From contig NZ_MKKY01000018.1 of the NCBI RefSeq assembly GCF_002091955.1, positions 1 to 64,000 on the forward strand: DNA of 64,000 nucleotides, written 5' to 3'. Below are positions 26,787 through 35,098 of this stretch, one piece after another. Positions within the stretch are counted from its first letter, which is position 1; each line of letters starts with the position of its first letter. The position numbers and the translations under genes are program-made. Source of the DNA: Rhodococcus sp. 1168. Its GTDB lineage: Bacteria > Actinomycetota > Actinomycetes > Mycobacteriales > Mycobacteriaceae. The notes below the pieces were generated by a model. The model was not told the DNA's origin. It saw nothing but the letters and a program-made list of their open reading frames with translations, and did no database searches.

Positions 26787-27972
26787 GCCGCAAGCACTTT
26801 CAGGACTGCGTGTCATCGACCTGTCTCGCTGGGTGGCGGGTGAGTACGCGACCAAGCTGTTCGCCGACTTCGGCGCGGAGGTCATCAAGATCGAACGGCC
26901 CGGCGAAGGCAGCCTGACGCGTCGATGGGGTCCTTTCCCCGGTGACTTGCCGGACCCCGAGGCCAGTGCGCTGTTCCTGCACTTGAACACCAACAAGCAG
27001 TCGGTGGCACTCGATCTACACGACCCCGCAGATGTGGAGGTCCTGCTCACCTTGATCGAGACCGCCGACGCTGTGGTCGAGTCGTTCCGTCCGGGGCATC
27101 TCGAGAGCCTCGGTATCGGTCCAGACGTGCTGCGCGCACGGAACCCACGGCTTGTGGTGACCCGGATCAGTGCCTTCGGCCAGGACGGGCCCAACCGGGA
27201 CCGCGAGGCCACTGGCATCACTCTGCAGGCAGCCGGCGGCCCGATGAACGCAACGGGCGCGGCCGACCGTGCTCCGCTGCGCAAGCCGGGTCTGCTCGAG
27301 CATTACACGATCGGGCGTTCGGCGGGTGAGGCCACGATGGCCGGCATCTTCCATGCCCGACGTACTGGCTCGGGTTCGGTGATCGATGTGTCCGGACAGG
27401 AAGTATTGCTCGCAGGGGCAGACCGCCGCGCGTCGTACCTGCTCTCGGCGGCCTACTCGGGAATGGTGGCACCGCGAGGGGTCCGTAGCCCGCACCGGCA
27501 TGGGGCGACCTTCACCGGGCCATTCCGCACCAACGACGGCTTCGTGATGATCTACGTGACCAATCAAGCCTTCTGGAACCGATTGATCGACCTCGCCGGA
27601 AAAGATGATCCTTCCTTCCACGAACGCTTCCACGGCCGCCAAACGGTGACGGGCCAGGATCGCGAGGACTTCATCGCTTACATCAGCGACTGGTGCCTGG
27701 CGCACTCGAAGATCGACCTGATGGAGCGCTGCGAGGCAGCTCGTATCCCGGTCACCGCATTCATGGAGGTCTCGGAGTTGTTGGAGGCCGAGCACTTTCG
27801 TGGACGTGACGCCTTCGTCGAGGTCGAGCATCCCGTCGCAGGCACGTTGTCCTACACGGCTGCGCCGTGGCGGATGCGTGGCGGTCATGCGATCAAAACG
27901 GCCGCGCCGCTGCTCGATCAGCACGGTGCACGGATTCGGGAGCAGAACGAGCAGAAGGTGAGCCAGGCATGA
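26776..27972 (+). CDS. Class III CoA-transferase subunit (CaiB/BaiF family)
   Basis: A 398-residue family III CoA-transferase. The N-terminus (LSGLRVIDLSRWVAGEYA, DFGAEVIKIERPGEG) is diagnostic. AGGAGG at 26761-26766 places the start at TTG 26776 (TTG 26770 is too close), inside the preceding gene. At the position where these enzymes normally carry the catalytic Asp I see Glu175 in LLEHYTIG. It overlaps by four bases a second CoA-transferase that has Asp there, so the two are probably one heteromeric enzyme moving CoA from a donor such as succinyl-CoA to a carboxylic acid. Confidence 0.88.
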   Translation: MSIEPQALSGLRVIDLSRWVAGEYATKLFADFGAEVIKIERPGEGSLTRRWGPFPGDLPDPEASALFLHLNTNKQSVALDLHDPADVEVLLTLIETADAVVESFRPGHLESLGIGPDVLRARNPRLVVTRISAFGQDGPNRDREATGITLQAAGGPMNATGAADRAPLRKPGLLEHYTIGRSAGEATMAGIFHARRTGSGSVIDVSGQEVLLAGADRRASYLLSAAYSGMVAPRGVRSPHRHGATFTGPFRTNDGFVMIYVTNQAFWNRLIDLAGKDDPSFHERFHGRQTVTGQDREDFIAYISDWCLAHSKIDLMERCEAARIPVTAFMEVSELLEAEHFRGRDAFVEVEHPVAGTLSYTAAPWRMRGGHAIKTAAPLLDQHGARIREQNEQKVSQA

Positions 27973-29240
27973 GCTATCCACTCGAAGGTATCCGCGTTGT
28001 CGATCTGACGGTTGTGTGGTCCGGGCCGGGTGCGACGGCACTGCTGGGTGATCTCGGCGCCGAGGTCATTCGGCTCGAGGGCAACAACCGCGCCAGCAGG
28101 CAGGTGTCCGCGAAGACGACCAAGGAACTCATCGCTTCTACCGGCTACCACGGCGGCACGTACCCGGACAAGGATCCGGGCGAACGACCGTACGAGCGGA
28201 CCGCGCTCTTCAATTGGCACTCACGGAACAAGCTGGCCGCGTGCGCGAACTTGGAGACCGAAGAAGGCCATGCCGCCGCTATCGAGTTGATCAAGATCAG
28301 TGATGTGCTGGTGGAGAACAACTCCAACGGCACGCTCGAGAAGCTGGGACTGGGCCACGAGGCGCTGCTGGCGATCAACCCACGCCTGGTGGTGGTACGG
28401 ATGCCGCCGATGGGAATGAGCGGGCCCATGAGCGACTACCTCGGCTACGGGCCGAACTTCAACTCGCTCGTCGGCATCGCAGCAATGGACGGGTACGAGG
28501 GCGAAGAGCCCGATTCGGCAGGCGAGAACTACCACATGGACGAGGCGGCTCCCGCGGGCGTCGCGTTCGCGGTGATGGCAGCGCTATGGGATCGCGAACG
28601 CACCGGGCTCGGCGGCTTGGTGGAGTTCCCGCAGGCGGAAGCGGTCATGGCCGACATCGGCGAGTTCGTGCTGGACTGCCAGATGAACGCGCGCAACCCG
28701 CAGGTGCTCGGCAACACCGATCTGCACATGCTTCAGGACGTGTTCCTCTCGGCGGACGAGGACCGCTGGCTCGCGGTGTCGGTGCGCGACGACCGAGATT
28801 GGGCCGCGATCGCAGCACTCGTCGACCCCGAAGGACTGGCGGGGATGGGCGAGACCGCCGCGCTGCGCGCGGAGAACTCCGCCGCAATCCGGGCAGTGCT
28901 GGCGGGTTGGTGCCGCAAGCGGTCGGCTGAGCAGGCTGTTCGAGAATTGCAGGATGTCGGCGTGCCTGCCGGCGAGGTCATGAGCGAAACTCGATTGCTC
29001 GAGGATCCGCACCTGGCTGCACGCGGCTGGTTCCAGGAGCGCAGCCACCCGTCGGTGGGCACGCACCTCTACCCCGGCCACCCTTGGCGAGCAGAGGGTT
29101 TCGACCTGGCATTCGGACGGGCGGTTCCGGGCTTCGGCGAGGACAACGAGTACCTCTACAAGGAGTTGCTCGGCTACTCCGCCGAGCAGTACGACGACCA
29201 GGTGGCTCGTGGCTTGATCACCGACCATCAGATTGCTTGA
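27969..29240 (+). CDS. Class III CoA-transferase subunit (CaiB/BaiF family)
   Basis: A 423-residue family III CoA-transferase with LEGIRVVDLTVVWSGPGA and DLGAEVIRLEG at the N-terminus and candidate catalytic Asp191 in YHMDEAAPAG. ATG 27969 overlaps the preceding TGA, and the longer frame from 27867 is spurious. The pair resembles BbsE/BbsF, which activate benzylsuccinate with succinyl-CoA, and other two-subunit members. Activating an acid without ATP fits a pathway that regenerates succinyl-CoA. Confidence 0.9.
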   Translation: MSYPLEGIRVVDLTVVWSGPGATALLGDLGAEVIRLEGNNRASRQVSAKTTKELIASTGYHGGTYPDKDPGERPYERTALFNWHSRNKLAACANLETEEGHAAAIELIKISDVLVENNSNGTLEKLGLGHEALLAINPRLVVVRMPPMGMSGPMSDYLGYGPNFNSLVGIAAMDGYEGEEPDSAGENYHMDEAAPAGVAFAVMAALWDRERTGLGGLVEFPQAEAVMADIGEFVLDCQMNARNPQVLGNTDLHMLQDVFLSADEDRWLAVSVRDDRDWAAIAALVDPEGLAGMGETAALRAENSAAIRAVLAGWCRKRSAEQAVRELQDVGVPAGEVMSETRLLEDPHLAARGWFQERSHPSVGTHLYPGHPWRAEGFDLAFGRAVPGFGEDNEYLYKELLGYSAEQYDDQVARGLITDHQIA

Positions 29241-29283
29241 CAGAGATATGCATTCGAATACAACACAGTTAGGCGGGCAACCG

Positions 29284-29790
29284 ATGCCAGAAACAGCAGA
29301 GTCGTTGATCCCGGACGAGGTCGCGGCCCGGGTCGGAACGGTCGTAGCGACCGCGACAGGTGCTGTCGTTCAGCGTGATTGGCAGCGTTGGGCTGTGTCC
29401 GTACGCGAGGACAACCCGCTGTACTTCGACGGGGACTACGCACGCGAACACGGTTACGCAGACGTCATCTGCCCTCCGCTCTACGTTCAGTATGCAATTC
29501 TCGGCGTCACCCCGATCGACACCCTGCGCGTCGACGGCTCCTCCGGTGCCGCGTCCGGGAACCTGACGTTTCCCAAGTGCCCCAAGCGGATGGCGGGCGG
29601 CGAGAGCACCACGTTCTTGCGCCCCTCGTACGACGGCGACGTGATCACTTCGGTGCGCACAGTCGAGTCGATCGTGGAGAAGCAAGGCCGATCAGGGCGT
29701 TTCGTGCTGGTGACGTGGAAGACCGCGTACACCAATCAGCGTCGCGAACTGGTTGCCGAAGCTACGACGTCGATGATCGCGCGGCCATGA
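29284..29790 (+). CDS. Hotdog-fold dehydratase half (FAS1-like N-terminal domain)
   Basis: A 168-residue single-hotdog protein of the FAS1-like dehydratase / MaoC group, shown by VREDNPLYFDGDYAREHGYAD and ICPPLYVQYAILG, and by the late TSVRTVESIVEK segment. ATG 29284 follows GGCGGG; Met codons upstream at 29248 and TTG 29233 lack ribosome sites. A second hotdog gene begins 29 bases later, so the two likely form a heterodimeric enoyl-CoA hydratase as in mesaconyl-type or steroid ChsH1/ChsH2-type enzymes. Confidence 0.84.
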   Translation: MPETAESLIPDEVAARVGTVVATATGAVVQRDWQRWAVSVREDNPLYFDGDYAREHGYADVICPPLYVQYAILGVTPIDTLRVDGSSGAASGNLTFPKCPKRMAGGESTTFLRPSYDGDVITSVRTVESIVEKQGRSGRFVLVTWKTAYTNQRRELVAEATTSMIARP

Positions 29791-29819
29791 GAGAAGGAAA
29801 AGAGTTGAGGGAGAACGCA

Positions 29820-30260
29820 ATGGCGGACCAGCTGCACTTCGAAGACGTCACGGTAGGGGACCAGATCACCACCCTGCGCACGAGCGTCGACGAGATCCAG
29901 ATGTTCTTGTTCAGTGCTGCGACGTACAACGCGCACCGGATCCATTACGACAAGTCCTGGGCAGTCGATGTCGAGGGTTACTCGGGGCCGCTGGTGCAGG
30001 GGCCATTACAGGCCGCACTACTGGCTCGTGCCGTCACCGATTGGATCGGCGGCGCCGGCACTTTGGTGACGTACTCGGCCCAGAACCGCGCCGTCGCCTT
30101 CGCCGGCCAGGAGCTGGACTTCGTGGGAACTGTGACGGCCAAGCGCGAGGAAGACGGACGCGCGTTGGTGGACTTGGAGATTCGCGGTGAGCGCGACGGC
30201 GAGCTGCTGATGCCGGGCACCGCCACCGTCACCCTGCCACGCCGGACCGAGGCTGCGTGA
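29820..30260 (+). CDS. Hotdog-fold dehydratase half (MaoC-like)
   Basis: A 146-residue MaoC-like hotdog protein with FSAATYNAHRIHYDK and the EGYSGPLVQGPLQAALL segment seen in mesaconyl-C4-CoA hydratase-type and HTD2-like proteins. GAGGGAG places the start at ATG 29820; ATG 29787, overlapping the previous stop, is an alternative. It should add water across the double bond made by the acyl-CoA dehydrogenases, together with the preceding hotdog protein. Confidence 0.85.
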   Translation: MADQLHFEDVTVGDQITTLRTSVDEIQMFLFSAATYNAHRIHYDKSWAVDVEGYSGPLVQGPLQAALLARAVTDWIGGAGTLVTYSAQNRAVAFAGQELDFVGTVTAKREEDGRALVDLEIRGERDGELLMPGTATVTLPRRTEAA

Positions 30261-31462
30261 TGAGCGGACTACGCGGCGAAGCGGCCATCCTCGGCTTCTG
30301 CGAGCTACCGTCCCAGCGCAAGCAGACTCGGCCGGAGCAGTTCACCATCGAGCAGTGGGCGACATTGTCGAAGATGGCGATCGACGACGCGGGCATCGAC
30401 GCCTCCCAGGTCGACGGCATCGTCGCGCACGGCCTGGCGGAGTCGGACATGTTCGTTCCGGCCACACTGTCGGAGTACATGGGACTGCCATTGAACTTCG
30501 GCGAGCGAGTGGACCTCGGCGGCGCCACTGCAGCCGGCATGGTGTGGCGTGCGGCTGCTGCCGTGGAGCTGGGCCTGTGTGAATCCGTGCTCGTGGTCGT
30601 CCCGGGCTCGTACATGTTGCCGCGCTCGCAGCAACGCCCGGCCAAGGATCCCGGTTACTTCGGCGCGTCGAGCAACAACTTCGGCTCGCCCCAGGCGGAG
30701 TTCGAGATCCCCTACGGCAACCTCGGCCAGAATGCGCCGTACGCGCAGATCGCCCGGCGCTACGCAGCCGAGTTCGGCTACGACCCGGAGGCGACCGCAA
30801 AGATCGCTGTCGACCAACGGACGAACGCATGTGCCACCCCCGGTGCGGTGTTCCACGGTAAACCGATCACTCTCGACGACGTGCTCGCCAGCCCGATGAT
30901 CGCGGACCCCATCCGGATGCTCGAGGTCGTCATGCGGGTGCAGGGCGGCGCGGGTGTGATCGTCGGTAACGCCGACGTGGCGCGCAAGTCGAAGAACCGT
31001 CCAGTGTGGGTCAAGGGCTTCGGCGAGCGTATCTCGTTCAAGACCCCCACCTACGCCGAGGACATGGTCCGCACCCCGATCAAGGCGGCCGCGGACAGAG
31101 CCTTCGCGATGGCGGGCGTCGAGCGCTCCGACATCGACGTGGCGTCGATCTACGACTGCTACACGATCACCGTGCTGATGAGCCTGGAAGACGCGGGGTT
31201 CTGTGAGAAGGGCACCGGTATGGAGTGGGTCAAACAGCGTGACCTCACCTTCCGCGGTGACTTCCCGCTGAACACTGCGGGTGGCCAGCTCTCCTTCGGG
31301 CAGGCAGGCATGGCAGGCGGCATGCACCACGTAGTCGACGGCGTCCGGCAACTGATGGGACGAGCAGGCGAGGCGCAGGTCGAGGACTGCAACACGGCGT
31401 TCGTCACCGGCAACGGCGGAATCATGAGCGAGCAGGTCGCTTTGATCCTGCAAGGAGAATGA
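30260..31462 (+). CDS. Thiolase-fold protein lacking the nucleophilic Cys
   Basis: A 400-residue SCP2-thiolase/lipid-transfer-family protein. The fold is clear, but the site that carries the acyl-accepting Cys in thiolases reads DLGGATAAGM (about residues 85-94), and the usual HDCFT motif is YDCYT (298-302). These changes recall Ltp2 of steroid degradation, a retro-aldolase that uses tyrosines and a DUF35 partner instead of thiolysis. ATG 30260 overlaps the preceding TGA. The next gene is a DUF35 protein, so the two likely form the C-C cleaving complex of the pathway. Aldolase rather than thiolase activity is inference. Confidence 0.85.
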   Translation: MSGLRGEAAILGFCELPSQRKQTRPEQFTIEQWATLSKMAIDDAGIDASQVDGIVAHGLAESDMFVPATLSEYMGLPLNFGERVDLGGATAAGMVWRAAAAVELGLCESVLVVVPGSYMLPRSQQRPAKDPGYFGASSNNFGSPQAEFEIPYGNLGQNAPYAQIARRYAAEFGYDPEATAKIAVDQRTNACATPGAVFHGKPITLDDVLASPMIADPIRMLEVVMRVQGGAGVIVGNADVARKSKNRPVWVKGFGERISFKTPTYAEDMVRTPIKAAADRAFAMAGVERSDIDVASIYDCYTITVLMSLEDAGFCEKGTGMEWVKQRDLTFRGDFPLNTAGGQLSFGQAGMAGGMHHVVDGVRQLMGRAGEAQVEDCNTAFVTGNGGIMSEQVALILQGE

Positions 31463-31464
31463 GT

Positions 31465-31887
31465 ATGAGCACCGCAGAAAAGCCGTTTCCCGAGCCCACC
31501 CCGGTCACCAAGCCGTTCTGGGACAGCCTTCGCGAGCACCGGATCGAGATCCAGTACTCGCCGTCCTCGGACGAGTACGTCTTCTACCCGCGGGTACTGG
31601 CACCGCGGACCCTGGCAGACGATCTCGAATGGCGCGAAATCACCGGGCTGGGCACGTTGTACACCTACACCGTGGCCGACCGCCCCACCGCGCCGCCATG
31701 GGCGGACTCGCTTCCGCAGATCCTGGCCGTCGTCCAGTGGGACGTGGGCCCGCGGCTGAGCACGGAGATGGTGGAGGTCGACCCCGCGGACCTGGAAATC
31801 GGCATGCGCGTCGAGCCGGTGTTCTGCGACTATCCCGACCGCGACATCACGCTTTTGCGTTATCGTCCAGCCGCCAACCGAGACTGA
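31465..31887 (+). CDS. DUF35 OB-fold protein without zinc-ribbon cysteines
   Basis: A 140-residue DUF35-family protein, the usual small partner of SCP2-type thiolases (BbsA of BbsAB; the C-terminal part of ChsH2 with Ltp2). The N-terminal rubredoxin-like zinc ribbon should carry two Cys-x2-Cys pairs, but here the matching stretch (about residues 30-48) reads QYSPSSDEYVFYPR and then VLAPR, without cysteine. The OB-fold part (GLGTLYTYTVADR, ILAVVQWD) is intact. AAGGAG supports ATG 31465 over ATG 31459. Confidence 0.85.
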   Translation: MSTAEKPFPEPTPVTKPFWDSLREHRIEIQYSPSSDEYVFYPRVLAPRTLADDLEWREITGLGTLYTYTVADRPTAPPWADSLPQILAVVQWDVGPRLSTEMVEVDPADLEIGMRVEPVFCDYPDRDITLLRYRPAANRD

Positions 31888-31902
31888 CGAGAGGAATCAC
31901 AG

Positions 31903-32703
31903 ATGTCACGGATGGCCGGCAAGGTCGCGTTGATCACCGGCGCAGGCGGAGGAATGGGCCGCACCCACGCGGTGCGGTTGGCCCAGGAGGGCGCGGACAT
32001 CATCGCGCTCGATCTCGTAGAGGCAGGCCTTGCCGAGACAGCGGCGCTCGTTCGGGCGGAGGGCCGTCGAATCGTCACCGATGTTGCGGACGTGCGTAAC
32101 CTGGCCGCGACGAAGGATGCAGTCGCACTGGGCGTGGCCGAGCTCGGCAGGTTGGACACGGTGGTCGCCAATGCCGGAGTGACCGAGAACATCGGCCCGT
32201 CGTGGACGATCGACGAGGCCCTGTGGGAGCGGTCGATGGCCGTCAACCTCACCGGGGTCTGGCACACCGTGCTGGCGGGCGTGGCTGCGCTGGAGGTCGC
32301 CGGCGGTTCGGTGATCATCATCAGCTCGACGGCCGGCATCAGCGCGGCTCCTGGAGCCTCGCACTACAGTGCCGCCAAACATGCGGTGGTCGGACTGGCC
32401 AGGACGCTGGCCAACGAGCTCGGCCCGCGGTCGATTCGCGTCAACACCGTCCACCCAGGCGCGGTGGACACGGCGATGACACTCAACCCGGCCACGTTCG
32501 CTCGGCTGCGCCCGGACCTCGAGGATCCGAAAGCCGAGGACGTCGTCGATGTCCTCGCCGCGCGGCACCTGTTGCCGGTGCCCTGGGTGGAGTCGGTGGA
32601 TGTGAGCAACGCGGTGGTGTTCCTGGCCTCGGACGAGGCGCGGTACATCACCGGCACACAACTGGTGGTCGACGCCGGACTTACACAGAAAGCGATGTCA
32701 TGA
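31903..32703 (+). CDS. SDR-family oxidoreductase, catalytically complete
   Basis: A 266-residue short-chain dehydrogenase with TGAGGGMG cofactor loop, NAG motif, SSTAGIS with catalytic Ser, and Tyr155/Lys159 in HYSAAKHA. The N-terminal pattern (GRTHAVRLAQEGADIIALD) resembles mycofactocin-associated SDRs. GAGAGGAA precedes ATG 31903. It overlaps by four bases a second SDR that lacks the catalytic Tyr and Lys, and probably forms a heteromer with it. Likely role: oxidation of the 3-hydroxyacyl-CoA before cleavage. Confidence 0.9.
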   Translation: MSRMAGKVALITGAGGGMGRTHAVRLAQEGADIIALDLVEAGLAETAALVRAEGRRIVTDVADVRNLAATKDAVALGVAELGRLDTVVANAGVTENIGPSWTIDEALWERSMAVNLTGVWHTVLAGVAALEVAGGSVIIISSTAGISAAPGASHYSAAKHAVVGLARTLANELGPRSIRVNTVHPGAVDTAMTLNPATFARLRPDLEDPKAEDVVDVLAARHLLPVPWVESVDVSNAVVFLASDEARYITGTQLVVDAGLTQKAMS

Positions 32704-33416
32704 GTGGGCGATTGGCGGGCAAGACCGCATTGGTCACCGGTGGAGCCCGGGGGATCGGACGCGCGCAGGCGGTGCGATTCGCTCAGGAGGGTGCCGACCT
32801 GATCGTGGTGGACTGCTGCACCGCGGTAGCGCACTCGACGACCCCCGCCGCGAGCAGTGCGGACCTGGCGGAGACTGTCCGACAGGTCGAACTGCTCGGG
32901 CGACGGATCGTCGCCATCGAGGCCGATGTCCGCGAGCAGAGCGCGCTGGATGCGGCGGTAGCCAAGGGCGTCAGCACACTGGGTCGGCTCGACATCGTCT
33001 GCGGAGGAGCCGGAATCAGTTCCACCGGTAGAACCATGGAGCTCTCGGCAGAGGTCTGGCAGACGATGCTGGATGTGAACCTCACAGGAATGTGGAAGAC
33101 CTGCAAGGCCGCTATTCCACACCTGATCGAGGGTGGGCGCGGTGGCTCGCTCGTCCTGGTCAGCTCCACGGCAGGCGTGCGAGGTTTGAACAGCATGGGC
33201 CACGTCGCCGCTGCCGAGCACGGGCTGGTCGGGCTGGTGCGATCGCTGGCGAAGGAGCTAGAGCCGCACAGTATTCGAATCAATATCGTGAACCCTTCCA
33301 TGAGCACGGACGGAAAGGCGAGCCTGGACGTCGCCGACGTGAGCCTGTTCCTGGCCTCCGACGAGGCCCGCTCCATCACTGGGATCACGATGCCTCTCGA
33401 CATGGCCTACGCGTGA
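32700..33416 (+). CDS. SDR-fold protein with degenerate active site
   Basis: A 238-residue SDR-fold protein. The cofactor loop TGGARGIG is intact, but the NAG motif is GGAG and the YxxxK pair is replaced: Val169 and Glu173 stand where the adjacent SDR has Tyr155 and Lys159 (HVAAAEHG against HYSAAKHA). The C-terminal substrate loop is also shorter. ATG 32700 overlaps the TGA of the active SDR. This matches the arrangement of BbsCD, where an inactive SDR subunit (BbsC) pairs with an active one (BbsD). A structural or regulatory role is likely; dehydrogenase activity on its own is not. Confidence 0.88.
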   Translation: MSGRLAGKTALVTGGARGIGRAQAVRFAQEGADLIVVDCCTAVAHSTTPAASSADLAETVRQVELLGRRIVAIEADVREQSALDAAVAKGVSTLGRLDIVCGGAGISSTGRTMELSAEVWQTMLDVNLTGMWKTCKAAIPHLIEGGRGGSLVLVSSTAGVRGLNSMGHVAAAEHGLVGLVRSLAKELEPHSIRINIVNPSMSTDGKASLDVADVSLFLASDEARSITGITMPLDMAYA

Positions 33417-33474
33417 CAGCGGCGATCTGCGTGCTAGTCAAACCAACACACTCTCCAGAAAGAAGGAATCGATC

Positions 33475-35091
33475 ATGACGCGAACCAATGTGGACGTGGT
33501 GGTTGTCGGAGCGGGCCTCGCCGGCCTGTACGCGATGCACAAGTTCCGCGGGCAGGGACTCGCCGTCCAGGGCTTCGAAGCAGCCTCCGGGGTCGGTGGC
33601 ACGTGGTACTTCAACCGCTACCCGGGTGCTCGCTGCGACGTGGAAAGCGTCGACTACTCGTATTCCTTCGACGAGGACCTGCAGCAGGAGTGGGACTGGT
33701 CCGAGCGCTACGCCACACAGCCCGAGATCCTGGCTTACCTCGAACACGTCGCGGACCGATTCGACCTGCGCAGCGGCTTCGAGTTCGACACCCGAGTGGT
33801 GTCCGCGACGTTCGACGAGCAGGCCGCACAGTGGAACATCGTCACCGACAAGGGCGATAAGGTGACGGCGCGATTCTGCGTGCTGGCCACCGGCGCGCTG
33901 TCCACGACGAACCTGCCGAACATCCCGGGCCGCGACAGCTTCGGCGGCGAGATCCTGCATACCGGTGACTGGCCGCGTACCGGCGTCGATTTCGCCGGTA
34001 AGCGTGTCGGTGTCATCGGCACCGGATCCTCGGGCATCCAGTCCATCCCGCTGATCGCCGAGGAGGCCGCGACTCTCCACGTCTTCCAGCGCACCCCGAA
34101 CTTCTCCGTACCGGCGAGCAACCGTCCACTGGACGAAGAGACTCGCCGTGAGCAGAAGGCCACCTACGCGGAGCGTCGACGCAAGAGTTGGGCAAGCGGT
34201 GGCGGCTCTCCCTTCGTCTCGAACCCGAAGAGTGCGCTCGAGGTTCCCGCCGAGGAGCGGGAAGCGGAGTTCGAGCAGTACTGGGAGCTCGGCGGGGTGT
34301 TGTTCGCCAAGACTTTCGCGGACCAGATGAGCGACATCGCGGCCAACGACTTGGCTCGCGACTTCGCCGAGCGCAAGATTCGTTCCGTCATCGAAGATCA
34401 GGCTCTGGCAGACGTGCTGATCCCGACGGACCACCCGATCGGGTCCAAGCGGATCGTTACCGACTCCGGCTACTTCGCGACCTACAACCGTGACAACGTC
34501 ACCCTGGTGAACCTCCGCGAGGCACCGATCACCGCGATCGACGAGACGGGTATCGCGACTGGCGACGCGCACTACGACCTGGACATGATCGTCTTCGCCA
34601 CGGGCTTCGACGCGATCACCGGGTCACTGGATCGCATCGACATCCGCGGACGCGACGGGGTTCTGCTCCGTGAGAAGTGGGCGGCAGGACCGCAGACCTT
34701 GCAAGGCATCGCTGCACCCGGCTTCCCGAACCTGTTCGTGGTCACCGGACCCGGCAGCCCCGGTGTGCTGGCAAACATGGTTCTGGGCTCCGAACAGCAC
34801 GTGAACTGGATCGCCGACGCGATCGCGTACCTCGACAACAACGATTACGCGGTCATCGAGGCGAGCGAGCAAGCTGCCGCGGACTGGATGGCCGAATGTG
34901 CCGCCGTCGCCGCGAAAACTTTGTTCCCGCAGGCCAACTCCTGGTACATGGGTGCGAACATCGAGGGCAAGCCGCGCGTCTTCATGATGTATGCGGGTGG
35001 CTTCGGCAATTACGGCAAGAAGCTCGCAGAGGCTGCCGCGGCGGGGTACAAGGGGTTCGAGCTCTCCGCGCTCGCTGCAAGTCAGGAGTGA
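33475..35091 (+). CDS. Baeyer-Villiger monooxygenase, cyclohexanone-monooxygenase-like
   Basis: A 538-residue type I BVMO that inserts oxygen next to a ketone using FAD, NADPH and O2. FAD fold: VVVGAGLAGLYAMHKF at the start, then GVGGTWYFNRYPGARCD; BVMO fingerprint: FGGEILHTGDW; NADP fold: VGVIGTGSSGIQSIP; late motif: IVFATGFDAITG. Length and order match CHMO-type enzymes. AGAAGGAA lies upstream of ATG 33475. It is the last gene of the run, followed at once by a terminator. It would turn a (probably cyclic) ketone into an ester or lactone, opening the ring for the CoA-dependent steps encoded upstream. Confidence 0.92.
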   Translation: MTRTNVDVVVVGAGLAGLYAMHKFRGQGLAVQGFEAASGVGGTWYFNRYPGARCDVESVDYSYSFDEDLQQEWDWSERYATQPEILAYLEHVADRFDLRSGFEFDTRVVSATFDEQAAQWNIVTDKGDKVTARFCVLATGALSTTNLPNIPGRDSFGGEILHTGDWPRTGVDFAGKRVGVIGTGSSGIQSIPLIAEEAATLHVFQRTPNFSVPASNRPLDEETRREQKATYAERRRKSWASGGGSPFVSNPKSALEVPAEEREAEFEQYWELGGVLFAKTFADQMSDIAANDLARDFAERKIRSVIEDQALADVLIPTDHPIGSKRIVTDSGYFATYNRDNVTLVNLREAPITAIDETGIATGDAHYDLDMIVFATGFDAITGSLDRIDIRGRDGVLLREKWAAGPQTLQGIAAPGFPNLFVVTGPGSPGVLANMVLGSEQHVNWIADAIAYLDNNDYAVIEASEQAAADWMAECAAVAAKTLFPQANSWYMGANIEGKPRVFMMYAGGFGNYGKKLAEAAAAGYKGFELSALAASQE

Positions 35092-35098
35092 CGTCACG

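Noticed and set aside
30260..31462. Ordinary 3-ketoacyl-CoA thiolase
   Set aside because: Nucleophilic Cys and the HDCFT His are both absent, so a standard thiolase call would be misleading.
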